From positions 1-25,711 of IMG/VR virus record IMGVR_UViG_3300031711_000070: a DNA stretch of 25,711 bases; one strand, written 5' to 3'. Below are positions 14,898 to 22,610 of the stretch, in pieces. Position numbers and translations under genes: made by a program. The stretch is from a virus. Each line of letters starts with the position of its first letter. Within the stretch, counting starts at the first letter, position 1. Below the pieces are notes generated by a model. It made no database searches. It had not been told where the DNA came from and saw nothing but the letters and a program-made list of their open reading frames with translations.

Positions 14898-16069
14898 TGT
14901 CCACCGTCCCTGTTGGCCCGGTAGTCTTCTCAGCGACCGTTAACGGATTAGAGTCCCCGAACACGCCGCTGGACTACGAGCTGCACCAGGAATGGGGCAA
15001 GCACGACCTGTTCTTTGTCAGGCTCGTTGTTAAGAAGGGCCTGTCCTACACTCACCTCCTCCAAGCTTGGCCAGATGATTCTGCCGTTGACCTAACCTGG
15101 GGTAGGTACCCGACCTCCGTGCAACACTGGTACGGTTACATAAACCACCATGTGGTGAGCACGAACGACGACGCGTCCGGACAGAATGTTCAGATAACCT
15201 ACGTGTTCATCGGGACAAGCGCGAAGATGAACGGGGACAAGAACCGGTCGTGGAAGGGCTACACCCCGACGTCCATGGCCAGCGTGATTGCCCGCGATCA
15301 TTCCCTTCGTTGTGTTGTGACTTCCACTGACTGGGTTCTCCCCTACGAGGTGCAGGCAAACGAATCCGACTTCCAGTTTCTGAACCGTATCGCAGATAAA
15401 GTCGGCATGCGGTTCTGGGTTTCCGGCGGGACGCTGTACTTCATTGACCCGGTTGCCCTTCTTTCCGGCGCGAGTAACTTCTTCATCCCGCAGTACGTCA
15501 TTAACAAGCAAGCGTACACTCAAGACTCGGCAATGAATTTCGAGTTGCTACAAGGTAACTACATTCCCGGAGCCAATAAGATGGCCCGGACAGTATACGG
15601 AGTCGACACGACCACGGGCCAGGTAATCCAGGCAACGGCGGACGGGGCCACCTCGACGGATCAGATCATTAACATACACCGAAACGTCACCTCGGCCAAG
15701 GAAGCTAAGCAGATAGCTAACGCCTCACAGTCCCTCGGACAGTTCTGGCGTACGGGATCAGTTGAAGTCTTCGGGTACAGTTTGCTATACCCAGGTAAGA
15801 TGGTGAACCTTTCAGGCGCAGCCATGCCAGACAATACCGCTGGGAACTGGATGGTATCAAAGGCCACGCACATCCTGAAGATGTCGTATAACCCGAACCC
15901 GGTGAACGACCAGTACATTACACGGCTGACCATCTTGTCGAATGCAACAGCGTCTATACCCTTTGTGAAGGGTGTGCATAAGATCAGTCCGGAGATTATG
16001 CCATGTACCCTGCGTTCCGGTACGTGGCAGGCACAGATGCTTAACACGGTTATCGAGGGCGTAATCTGA
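14897..16069 (+). CDS. Baseplate hub protein (gpD / T4 gp27-like)
   Basis: The 390-residue product fits the late control gene D / gp27 hub family. It has an N-terminal barrel ([20 protein letters not shown], residues 27-46), a WYGYINHH and [11 protein letters not shown] strand pair, then the hallmark helical segment [12 protein letters not shown] and [20 protein letters not shown] followed by [13 protein letters not shown], and a second barrel. These proteins form the trimeric hub that adapts the six-fold tube to the three-fold spike. It lies between the LysM protein and the spike, as in many myophages. The stop and next ATG overlap by one base (TGATG). Confidence 0.85.
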   Translation: MSTVPVGPVVFSATVNGLESPNTPLDYELHQEWGKHDLFFVRLVVKKGLSYTHLLQAWPDDSAVDLTWGRYPTSVQHWYGYINHHVVSTNDDASGQNVQITYVFIGTSAKMNGDKNRSWKGYTPTSMASVIARDHSLRCVVTSTDWVLPYEVQANESDFQFLNRIADKVGMRFWVSGGTLYFIDPVALLSGASNFFIPQYVINKQAYTQDSAMNFELLQGNYIPGANKMARTVYGVDTTTGQVIQATADGATSTDQIINIHRNVTSAKEAKQIANASQSLGQFWRTGSVEVFGYSLLYPGKMVNLSGAAMPDNTAGNWMVSKATHILKMSYNPNPVNDQYITRLTILSNATASIPFVKGVHKISPEIMPCTLRSGTWQAQMLNTVIEGVI

Positions 16070-16674
16070 TGACTAACTTGGTTCCACAATGGTTCGGTAC
16101 GTATACCGCGACGGTGGCTAGGTCCCGCGCGGATAACTACCTTGAGCTTTACATTCCGCAGGTACTGGGGACCGCCCTGTCGAACTGGGCTGTTCCCGTT
16201 GGATCATGGACGGGGACACCGCCCCTTCCGGGTACCGTGGTATACGTTACGTTTACCGGTGGGGACATTAACCAGCCCGTATGGATGCCAAAGTCCGGCC
16301 TTCTCCAAGGTGCGTACCCAGGTGACGCGACCGAAGTTCTTCACGGTGACGGCTCCTGGGGCGCTTCGGTTGGACCGAAGGGCGCTACTGGTGCGCAGGG
16401 TCCTGCCGGGGCCGCAGGGCCTCCTGGAGCCACGGGACCGCAAGGGAACACCGGACCACAAGGACCGGCTGGCCCTACAGGTACAACGGGCGCAACGGGC
16501 GCTCCAGGGGCTACTGGCGCAACAGGTCCCACCGGACCAACGGGGCCCACGGGGGCGACCGGCGCGACGGGACCGCAGGGTCCGGCTGGCGGGGCTGGTA
16601 CGACCAACATTGACGGCGGGGACCCTTCTAGCACGTTTCTGCCTGGCGGTATTCTCGATGGGGGAACTCCCTGA
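16069..16674 (+). CDS. Baseplate spike: OB-fold gpV/gp5-like domain with collagen-like shaft
   Basis: The 201-residue protein starts with an OB-fold of gpV/gp5 type (residues about 8-80): [19 protein letters not shown], then [20 protein letters not shown] and WMPKSGLL. Residues 84-101 are a short linker ([15 protein letters not shown]). Residues 102-176 are 25 uninterrupted Gly-X-Y triplets ([20 protein letters not shown] and so on), a bacterial-type collagen repeat. The end ([18 protein letters not shown]) is a Gly/Asp-rich tip. Normal contractile-tail spikes carry a beta-helix needle after the OB-fold; here a collagen triple helix takes its place, or this is a spike adaptor for another tip. 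The trimeric OB-fold would seed the triple helix. Stop and next ATG overlap. Confidence 0.8.
   Translation: MTNLVPQWFGTYTATVARSRADNYLELYIPQVLGTALSNWAVPVGSWTGTPPLPGTVVYVTFTGGDINQPVWMPKSGLLQGAYPGDATEVLHGDGSWGASVGPKGATGAQGPAGAAGPPGATGPQGNTGPQGPAGPTGTTGATGAPGATGATGPTGPTGPTGATGATGPQGPAGGAGTTNIDGGDPSSTFLPGGILDGGTP
16372..16596 (+). repeat. Collagen-like Gly-X-Y coding repeat (25 triplets)
   Basis: A 225-bp stretch encodes 25 perfect Gly-X-Y triplets, with X and Y mainly Pro, Ala, Thr and Gln; GAT, GPT and GPQ dominate. The 9-bp DNA periodicity is imperfect because synonymous codons vary, which argues for protein-level selection. Pro is mostly in X, as in bacterial collagens lacking hydroxyproline. 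Confidence 0.95.
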
Positions 16675-19580
16675 TGTCTCAGCAAATTCAGATTCGGCGT
16701 GGTACGGCAGCGGCTTGGACGAGTGCTAATCCAGTCCTCGCTCAGGGTGAGTTCGGGTTCGAGTATGACACCACGAAGGTAAAGCTCGGTGACGGAACAA
16801 CTCACTGGACCTCCCTCGCGTACTTCACCGCCGGGCTGACTTACACTGATGTCGGCGCGGACGCGGCGGGAGCGGCTGCCGCCGTCCTGGCTACGTCCCT
16901 GCAGAAGGCCAGTAATCTTTCCGACGTAGCGAGTGCTAGCACAGCCAGGACGAACCTCGGCCTTGGGTCCGCAGCCGTAGCAGCGATTGACGCCACATCT
17001 GGGGACATCACTGTATCGGCAGCCGGAGATTCCCAGGCGGCCGGGGCGACCGGAAAAGTCGCGGACGCCGGGCATAAGCACGGACGGGAAGCCTTTGGCT
17101 CAGTGACCGCGCAGACTTCATACGGCTCCTCCAGCGGGAACGGGGCCGCAGCCACCCTAGCGCGCTCCGATCACACGCACGGTACCCCGGCCTTGAACTC
17201 CACCGCCGGGACTATCACGTGGCCCGGTACGCAAGCCGCTGGATCGACCGGCCAGGCGGCGGACGCTGGACACGTTCACCCGGCCGAACTCGGCTGGTAC
17301 AACGTAAAGCATTACGGCGCGGTCGGTAACGGCTCGACGGATGACACCACCGCAGTTCAGGCGGCGATTAATGCCACGGCAGCTACGGGTGGCGTCGTGT
17401 ACTTCCCACGCGGGGTTTACAAGATCACCGCTGGACTGACGTACAACAGCAGCGGTGTGTACGCGGTGGCATTCCGAGGAGACAATGCCTCCGGTGGGAC
17501 GGCAGACGGGTCGGTAATCGCCTTCACCCCCGGGTCGACTCCGTACGTGGCGGTGAAGATCACGAACGCCTACATGTCGTACATGGACCACCTTACAATT
17601 TGCGGCGCGTTCGGGTCTTCGATGTCGCAGACGGGCGGCTGGACTGGCCTGGAAGTGGATAACTCCGTATTCCGTATGGACAACTGCCAGATCGGTTCCT
17701 TCGCAATCAGCACCGGAGCTAGTGCACCGACGACTGGCTTCGCCTGTAATGTCGACGCTTACATCACGAATTCCACAATCTGCGGACAGCAGTTCGGTCT
17801 TGTGCAGATGGGTAACTCTCCCGGACTGGTGACTGAGAACACCCTGTTCATGGCTGCCGCTGGTAACGGGTCCGCATGCGTGAAGATGGATGCGAACGGC
17901 ATAAACAACAGCTCCGGATCACTCCTGATGTCGAACTCTTTCACGGGGGGAGGAGACTACGGATTCCAGATGACGTCGCAGACGCCCGGCGTGGTTTACC
18001 CGGTATTCGCGACGTTCAATAATGTCGGCCTGAATAACTGCGCGGTCGCCATGATGGACTTTGTGTACGGCGGGCAGATCTTTGGCAATGGCATCTGGAC
18101 CACGAACAACGGCGGGGCGGCCGGAACGCTAACCCATGGTCTACATTTCCACTCCACCTTCCAGGGTGGGGTCTACCTGGTCGACACGAACATCGGTGCC
18201 TTTTCTGGCCATGGTCTCTGGATTGAGGGGGGGTTCGGGTACACGATTACCGGTCTGAACATCGGTGACTGCGGGTACAGCACTACCACGAATACCTATG
18301 ACGATATCCATATCACATCAGGAGTAAGCCGGGTTACCCTCTCGAACATAAACTTCGACACGGACCCGTGGACTGGTCTGAATGCCAGCCCGGCCCGATC
18401 GGGGCTGTATATCGAGAACGGCGTAACGAACTATCAGGTCAGCAACTGCACCGCAGTGGCGTCGGGATATGCCACGGCGACGTGCATCGACCTGAATCCG
18501 AATGCCAGCCACTACCGGAACAATATCAACATACCGAACTCGGGAACAGTATCCTATTCCAGCATTCCCCATCTTATCGGGACTGCCGCAGTGAGCACCG
18601 GGGCCACCTCCGGCGCGGTCGGAACGACGAGCGAAGCTGTGCCAGTCGGCCAGGCGGTGAACGTCATGTTCATTGCCTCAGCCTCGACCACATTTACGGT
18701 TAGTGATTCGCACAGCAATACGTACACGCAGATCTCGGCTCAGCAGCTAGGTTCCAGTGGCAAGTACATGTACATGTTCGCGTCCCCGGTTACCACGGCG
18801 ATTCCGGCCTCCACTGCAATTACAGCCACGTCCAGCACGTCCACCACCTGGGAATCGGCAATCTACACCGTGCCACTGGGGACACAGTGCTATCTCGCCG
18901 GGGCGGCAGGAGGTACGGGTACCTCAGTCTCCGTTACACTCTCGAACCTTCGTCCGAACTCTGTGCTGGTATCGCACTTCGGGAATGCCGGAAACGTAAA
19001 CATCACGACCTGGGGCCCTAACTGGACTAACTGGTCCTCAACCTTTGGTGTAAATAGCCTGGTCGACAACTTTCAGTACATCCAGCCGAAGGACCTCACC
19101 AGCACAACCGTTACCGCCGCATTTGCCGGGAGCCAGAGCTGGTCCGCTGTGGTCGTGGGCTTCGCCGTCCCGGTGCCGGACACGGTACAGACTGCCGCTA
19201 TCGATACTGTTGCCGGGGATATCGCGGCCCTTGGAACGCAGGCGGCCGGAGCCACCGGAAAGCTAGCAGACGCGGGTCACGTGCACCCAATCGGAACTGT
19301 TTCGTCGCAGACCACGACGTACACCGTCCTAGCTACCGACCGAACTGTCCTGGCCGACGCCACAAGCAGTGCGTTTACCGTTACCCTTCCGACTGCGGTC
19401 GGCTGCACCGGGCGTATCTACACCGTCATCAAGAAGGATAGTGCAGCGCATACGGTTACCGTGGGCACCACAAGCAGCCAGACAATCAACGGAAGCACGA
19501 CCTACACCGGACTGACCGCGCAGTACAACCGGGTCACTGTTCAGAGTGACGGATCAAACTGGTGGATTCTTAATACGTAA
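16674..19580 (+). CDS. Tail fibre / tailspike with pectate-lyase-like beta-helix
   Basis: This 968-residue fibre has a baseplate-binding N-terminus (IQIRRGTAAAWTSANPVLAQ, then GEFGFEYDTTKVKLGDGTTHW) of the type shared by many phage fibres. Residues 105-205 hold three 33-residue units with HxH motifs (His134/136, 167/169, 200/202). At 208 the segment YNVKHYGAVGNGSTDDTTAV opens a pectate-lyase-3 type right-handed beta-helix, continuing with VVYFPRGVYKIT and repeated N-x-x rungs to about residue 610. A beta-sandwich-like region follows. A fourth HxH unit (His869/871) precedes a C-terminal domain with YTVLATDRTVLADATSSAFT and NWWILNT, common at fibre ends. The beta-helix may degrade or bind surface polysaccharide; catalytic residues cannot be placed by eye. 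Confidence 0.85.
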   Translation: MSQQIQIRRGTAAAWTSANPVLAQGEFGFEYDTTKVKLGDGTTHWTSLAYFTAGLTYTDVGADAAGAAAAVLATSLQKASNLSDVASASTARTNLGLGSAAVAAIDATSGDITVSAAGDSQAAGATGKVADAGHKHGREAFGSVTAQTSYGSSSGNGAAATLARSDHTHGTPALNSTAGTITWPGTQAAGSTGQAADAGHVHPAELGWYNVKHYGAVGNGSTDDTTAVQAAINATAATGGVVYFPRGVYKITAGLTYNSSGVYAVAFRGDNASGGTADGSVIAFTPGSTPYVAVKITNAYMSYMDHLTICGAFGSSMSQTGGWTGLEVDNSVFRMDNCQIGSFAISTGASAPTTGFACNVDAYITNSTICGQQFGLVQMGNSPGLVTENTLFMAAAGNGSACVKMDANGINNSSGSLLMSNSFTGGGDYGFQMTSQTPGVVYPVFATFNNVGLNNCAVAMMDFVYGGQIFGNGIWTTNNGGAAGTLTHGLHFHSTFQGGVYLVDTNIGAFSGHGLWIEGGFGYTITGLNIGDCGYSTTTNTYDDIHITSGVSRVTLSNINFDTDPWTGLNASPARSGLYIENGVTNYQVSNCTAVASGYATATCIDLNPNASHYRNNINIPNSGTVSYSSIPHLIGTAAVSTGATSGAVGTTSEAVPVGQAVNVMFIASASTTFTVSDSHSNTYTQISAQQLGSSGKYMYMFASPVTTAIPASTAITATSSTSTTWESAIYTVPLGTQCYLAGAAGGTGTSVSVTLSNLRPNSVLVSHFGNAGNVNITTWGPNWTNWSSTFGVNSLVDNFQYIQPKDLTSTTVTAAFAGSQSWSAVVVGFAVPVPDTVQTAAIDTVAGDIAALGTQAAGATGKLADAGHVHPIGTVSSQTTTYTVLATDRTVLADATSSAFTVTLPTAVGCTGRIYTVIKKDSAAHTVTVGTTSSQTINGSTTYTGLTAQYNRVTVQSDGSNWWILNT
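16986..17288 (+). repeat. Three 33-residue HxH repeat units in the fibre N-terminal region
   Basis: HxH motifs fall at residues 134, 167 and 200, exactly 33 apart. Units 1 and 3 end in ADAGH(K/V)H and share AAG(A/S)TG; unit 2 ends RSDHTHG. A further copy of GTQAAGATGKLADAGHVHP lies near the C-terminus (codons for His869 and His871 at 19278-19286). Confidence 0.85.
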
Positions 19581-19621
19581 CTCACCCGGACGCACCCGAT
19601 CCTGATAGACTGAAGGAGACC

Positions 19622-20008
19622 ATGAGCATTGAGATACTGATCCCGTTCGCACTGGACCCTATCACCGGAAAAGTCATGCAGACCTCGGACCCGGATGTCC
19701 AGCAGATGCAGCATGTCTCAAGCCTGGTAACGACTCAGCCCGGGGAGCGGGTCATGCACCCGGACTACGGCATTCCCTTGTCGTCCTATGTTTTCCAGCC
19801 GGGAGCGAATACCGTGGCGCAGGAGATCAGGACCGACGTTACCCAGCAAGTCATGCAATGGGAGCCGGGTATTCAGATCGTTAAGATCACCCCTGAGGGT
19901 GATGATAACTTCGGCGTGGCCCGGGTCGACGTGGACTTCGAGACCGCACCGGAGTCAACCGGGTACGTCCAGACAGCCACGGTTCACATAGGAGGCACCG
20001 TTTCATGA
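19622..20008 (+). CDS. Baseplate wedge protein, gpW/gp25 family
   Basis: The 128-residue protein has the gpW/gp25 pattern: an N-terminal strand with a short polar loop, TTQPGERVMHPDYGIPLSSY (residues 37-56), IRTDVTQQVMQWEPGI (69-84) with the conserved E-P-x core, and RVDVDFET in the final strand. gp25-like proteins initiate sheath assembly at the baseplate and bind the wedge. A strong AAGGAG lies 3-4 nt before the ATG region, after a 41-nt gap without a gene, suggesting fresh initiation. Its stop overlaps the J gene by 4 nt. Size and position are standard for contractile tails. Confidence 0.9.
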   Translation: MSIEILIPFALDPITGKVMQTSDPDVQQMQHVSSLVTTQPGERVMHPDYGIPLSSYVFQPGANTVAQEIRTDVTQQVMQWEPGIQIVKITPEGDDNFGVARVDVDFETAPESTGYVQTATVHIGGTVS

Positions 20009-21528
20009 GTACATCACAGCTTCCTCTGCCATCGCAGTACCCGGTACTTGCCGTACCGACAAGCATTGACTACACCAGCAAGGACTTCACGGCACTGGTG
20101 CAGGACATGCTGACGTACGCGGCGCAGGCGATGCCGGACTGGCATCCCGGCAGTGAGGGCGACTTCGGCCTGGTGATGGTAGAGCTTATGGCGTACATGG
20201 GAGATCTCCTCTCCTATTACGGCGACCGCTTGTCCCAGGAGGCGTACCTTCCCACAGCAACCCAGCGGCTCTCTGTTCTGAATATCGCACAGCTTCTGAA
20301 CTACGTTCCGTTCGGTGCCCTCCCCGCATCCGGGACGGTTACCCTTACCACGCCCCCGGGGGGCACGTCAGTGACCGTTCCGGCCGGTACGCAGATGTCC
20401 TCAACGAATATTCCGGACGGGCTAACGGAACCACCGATCTTCGAAACCAATGCGGACGTGACCATCGCCGGGAATGGCGGGACCGGAACTGTACAGGTCA
20501 CCCAGGGCATCACCTACACGATGGTTCAGCTCGGTACCAGTGATGGCACGCCGGGGCAGACGTTCTCTATCCCGCAGCTCCAGGCGCAGAACGATAGTGT
20601 CAAGGTCTTCGTGGACGGTGCTAATCCCGGGACCCCCGATGCATGGAACCAGATTGATTTCCTGATAGACGCGAGCGCGGGGGATGAATCTTACGTAGTC
20701 GGAACGGACCAGTCCGGGGTTACCTGGATCACCTTCGGGGACGGGCAGAACGGATTGATTCCCGGGGTTGGCCTTAGTATATGGGCAACCTACCGGGTAG
20801 TGTCCGGTGCCGCTGGTAACCTTCCCGCCGGGTCCGTGAGCACCATCACTAGTCCAGTGTCTGGTGTGAACATCGCGCTGCTTCCTGATGGTACGACGCC
20901 GAACACAACTGCAATGACCGGCGGCTCCGATCCTGAGTCAACCGAGTCCATCCGGGCGAACGCCGGACAGGCATTCCGAGCACAGCAGCGGGCGGTGTCC
21001 GTGCAGGACTACAACGACCTGGCCCTGAACGTGCCAGGTGTTACCATGGTGAATGCCGTGGCCCAGCATTCAACCAGCGTCGTGCTCTACGTGGCCGGGC
21101 CGAACTACCAGGGGCCCGGTCCCGCGCTTACGGATGCGGTGCTGAATTACTTCGCGGACAAGACGGTGAACGGGACAACCCTTAGCGTCGTGCCCCCGGC
21201 CGTCATCCCGATTGACGTCGGTACTTCGGGGCAGCCAGTGCAACTCACCGTGAAGGACGGGTTCGCGCAGGCTAACGTCGTCACGAGGGTGACTACCGCG
21301 TTGCAGGCCCTGTTCTCTCCACCGAACATCTCGTTCGGTCAGCTACTTACCATCTCGGCTGCCTACGAGGCTATCCTGGCGGTTGACGGGGTGGCATACT
21401 GCATCATCCCCGTGTTCACCCGGGAGGACACCACGCAGGCAAACACGAATTCAATTCAGCTACGGCCAAGTGAATTCGCATCTCCAGGAGCCATTCACCT
21501 CACAGTCCAAGGCGGGTTCACGTCATGA
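20005..21528 (+). CDS. Baseplate J-like protein (gpJ / T4 gp6 type)
   Basis: The 507-residue protein has the conserved baseplate J/gp6 start: SIDYTSKDFTALVQDMLTYA (residues 21-40), GDFGLVMVELMAYMGDLLSY, GDRLSQEAYLPTATQR, and LLNYVPFGALPASGTVTLT. The middle holds ITFGDGQNGLIPGVG and YRVVSGAAGNLPAGSV. The C-terminal half has SIRANAGQAFRAQQRAVSVQ and DYNDLALNVPGV, the standard J-family motif, then FSPPNISFGQLLTISAAYEA. J proteins form the ring of six wedge heterodimers around the hub. It is embedded between gp25 and a fibre-like gene, with 4-nt overlaps on both sides. Confidence 0.95.
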   Translation: MSTSQLPLPSQYPVLAVPTSIDYTSKDFTALVQDMLTYAAQAMPDWHPGSEGDFGLVMVELMAYMGDLLSYYGDRLSQEAYLPTATQRLSVLNIAQLLNYVPFGALPASGTVTLTTPPGGTSVTVPAGTQMSSTNIPDGLTEPPIFETNADVTIAGNGGTGTVQVTQGITYTMVQLGTSDGTPGQTFSIPQLQAQNDSVKVFVDGANPGTPDAWNQIDFLIDASAGDESYVVGTDQSGVTWITFGDGQNGLIPGVGLSIWATYRVVSGAAGNLPAGSVSTITSPVSGVNIALLPDGTTPNTTAMTGGSDPESTESIRANAGQAFRAQQRAVSVQDYNDLALNVPGVTMVNAVAQHSTSVVLYVAGPNYQGPGPALTDAVLNYFADKTVNGTTLSVVPPAVIPIDVGTSGQPVQLTVKDGFAQANVVTRVTTALQALFSPPNISFGQLLTISAAYEAILAVDGVAYCIIPVFTREDTTQANTNSIQLRPSEFASPGAIHLTVQGGFTS

Positions 21529-22583
21529 CCACTAACCCGGTGTACCCGAAGTCAATTCTTCCGTGGTCCGACCGCGTGGATGACGTTGATGTTGTCCGCG
21601 CGAATGACCCTAACAGCCTCGCGGCGGATGTCATTGCCATTGAGGACACGCTCGGCGTCATGCCCCAGCAGATGAAGGCACCGATGCTTGGCAACCCGGT
21701 GAACTTCGTTAACGTCGACCAGCGCCTGGATTACCTGTCTTCCGGGCAGAACATCCCGATCGCGCAGCTCTACAACACGACCGGCATGCAGGTCGCCGGA
21801 GCGCAGGGCCCCGGAACTAACTACGGCATGTACAACAGCTACCAGGTGGCCCAGGACCCGTTCGCCGCTGCCGGTCAGCCGATGTACAACGGGTCAGACA
21901 TCACCATGCCCGTCACTGCCTGGTGCAGCATCGACTCGAACCAGTTCTGGGAGTGGTGGTCTAACGGCTACTCCGGCATGGGACTTTACGTCGGCGGGAA
22001 CCTAGTCGATTACGATAAGTGGGACTGGGGATTCCCGGGGAACTACCCGGGTGGCTTGTGGCGTCTGCACAATCCGGTACGACCGGCCTGCACGCACGTC
22101 CACTGGGAGGGCGTCGTTAACCAGGGTGATCGCATTCGCGTGGTGTCCGAGAACGGGGCTAACTTCCCGGATAACTCCCGGGCCTACCAAATGAACCTGT
22201 CGGTGACCATTCTGCGTACGACCCCGTGGGACTACCATCAGGTGCCTTTCAATCCAACTGTTCAGGTCCCCGGTCCAGCTCAGGTTTCCCAGTATGCGCC
22301 GCCGCCGAACATGAGTGCCGCTGTTACAGCCGGGCAGATCGTAGCTAGCTGGGATATGTTCCCGCTAAATTACCCGCAGCCGTCCAACTATAACGTCGCC
22401 GTGTATGGCCTGGGGTCCACCGCGCCGCTGGTGTACTACACCACCGTGCCGACCCCCGCAACATTCGGACGCATGTCCTGGACTGTTACCCCCCTCCCCA
22501 CTGGCGTATCGTATCGCGTGGTCGTATGGGCATCGGGCGGCATTGCCCCCCCTCGTACGGCAACACTTTATATCGGAACCTGA
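21525..22583 (+). CDS. Tail/baseplate protein, fibre-like, with C-terminal FnIII-like domain
   Basis: This 352-residue product starts with YPKSILPWSDRVDDVDVVRA, then NDPNSLAADVIAIEDTLGVM (residues 8-46), a short helical adaptor seen at the N-terminus of phage fibre or baseplate-bound proteins. The middle (about residues 70-250) is a Trp/Tyr/Asn-rich beta domain (WCSIDSNQFWEWWSNGYSG, HVHWEGVVNQGDRIRVVSEN) resembling a beta-sandwich, possibly glycan-binding. The C-terminal 95 residues look like a fibronectin-type III fold (QIVASWDMFPLN, NYNVAVYGL, SYRVVVWASGG). No catalytic motif is seen. It overlaps gene J by 4 nt. A receptor-binding or fibre-anchor role is inferred from position and layout. 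Confidence 0.6.
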   Translation: MTTNPVYPKSILPWSDRVDDVDVVRANDPNSLAADVIAIEDTLGVMPQQMKAPMLGNPVNFVNVDQRLDYLSSGQNIPIAQLYNTTGMQVAGAQGPGTNYGMYNSYQVAQDPFAAAGQPMYNGSDITMPVTAWCSIDSNQFWEWWSNGYSGMGLYVGGNLVDYDKWDWGFPGNYPGGLWRLHNPVRPACTHVHWEGVVNQGDRIRVVSENGANFPDNSRAYQMNLSVTILRTTPWDYHQVPFNPTVQVPGPAQVSQYAPPPNMSAAVTAGQIVASWDMFPLNYPQPSNYNVAVYGLGSTAPLVYYTTVPTPATFGRMSWTVTPLPTGVSYRVVVWASGGIAPPRTATLYIGT

Positions 22584-22610
22584 TAGCGCCCTGGTGAAGG
22601 TGGTGTAGCA

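Noticed and set aside
16341-17081. 246-codon - strand frame opposite the collagen repeat
   Set aside because: Its Gly-Pro-Val-Ala periodicity is the complement of the collagen codons on the + strand.
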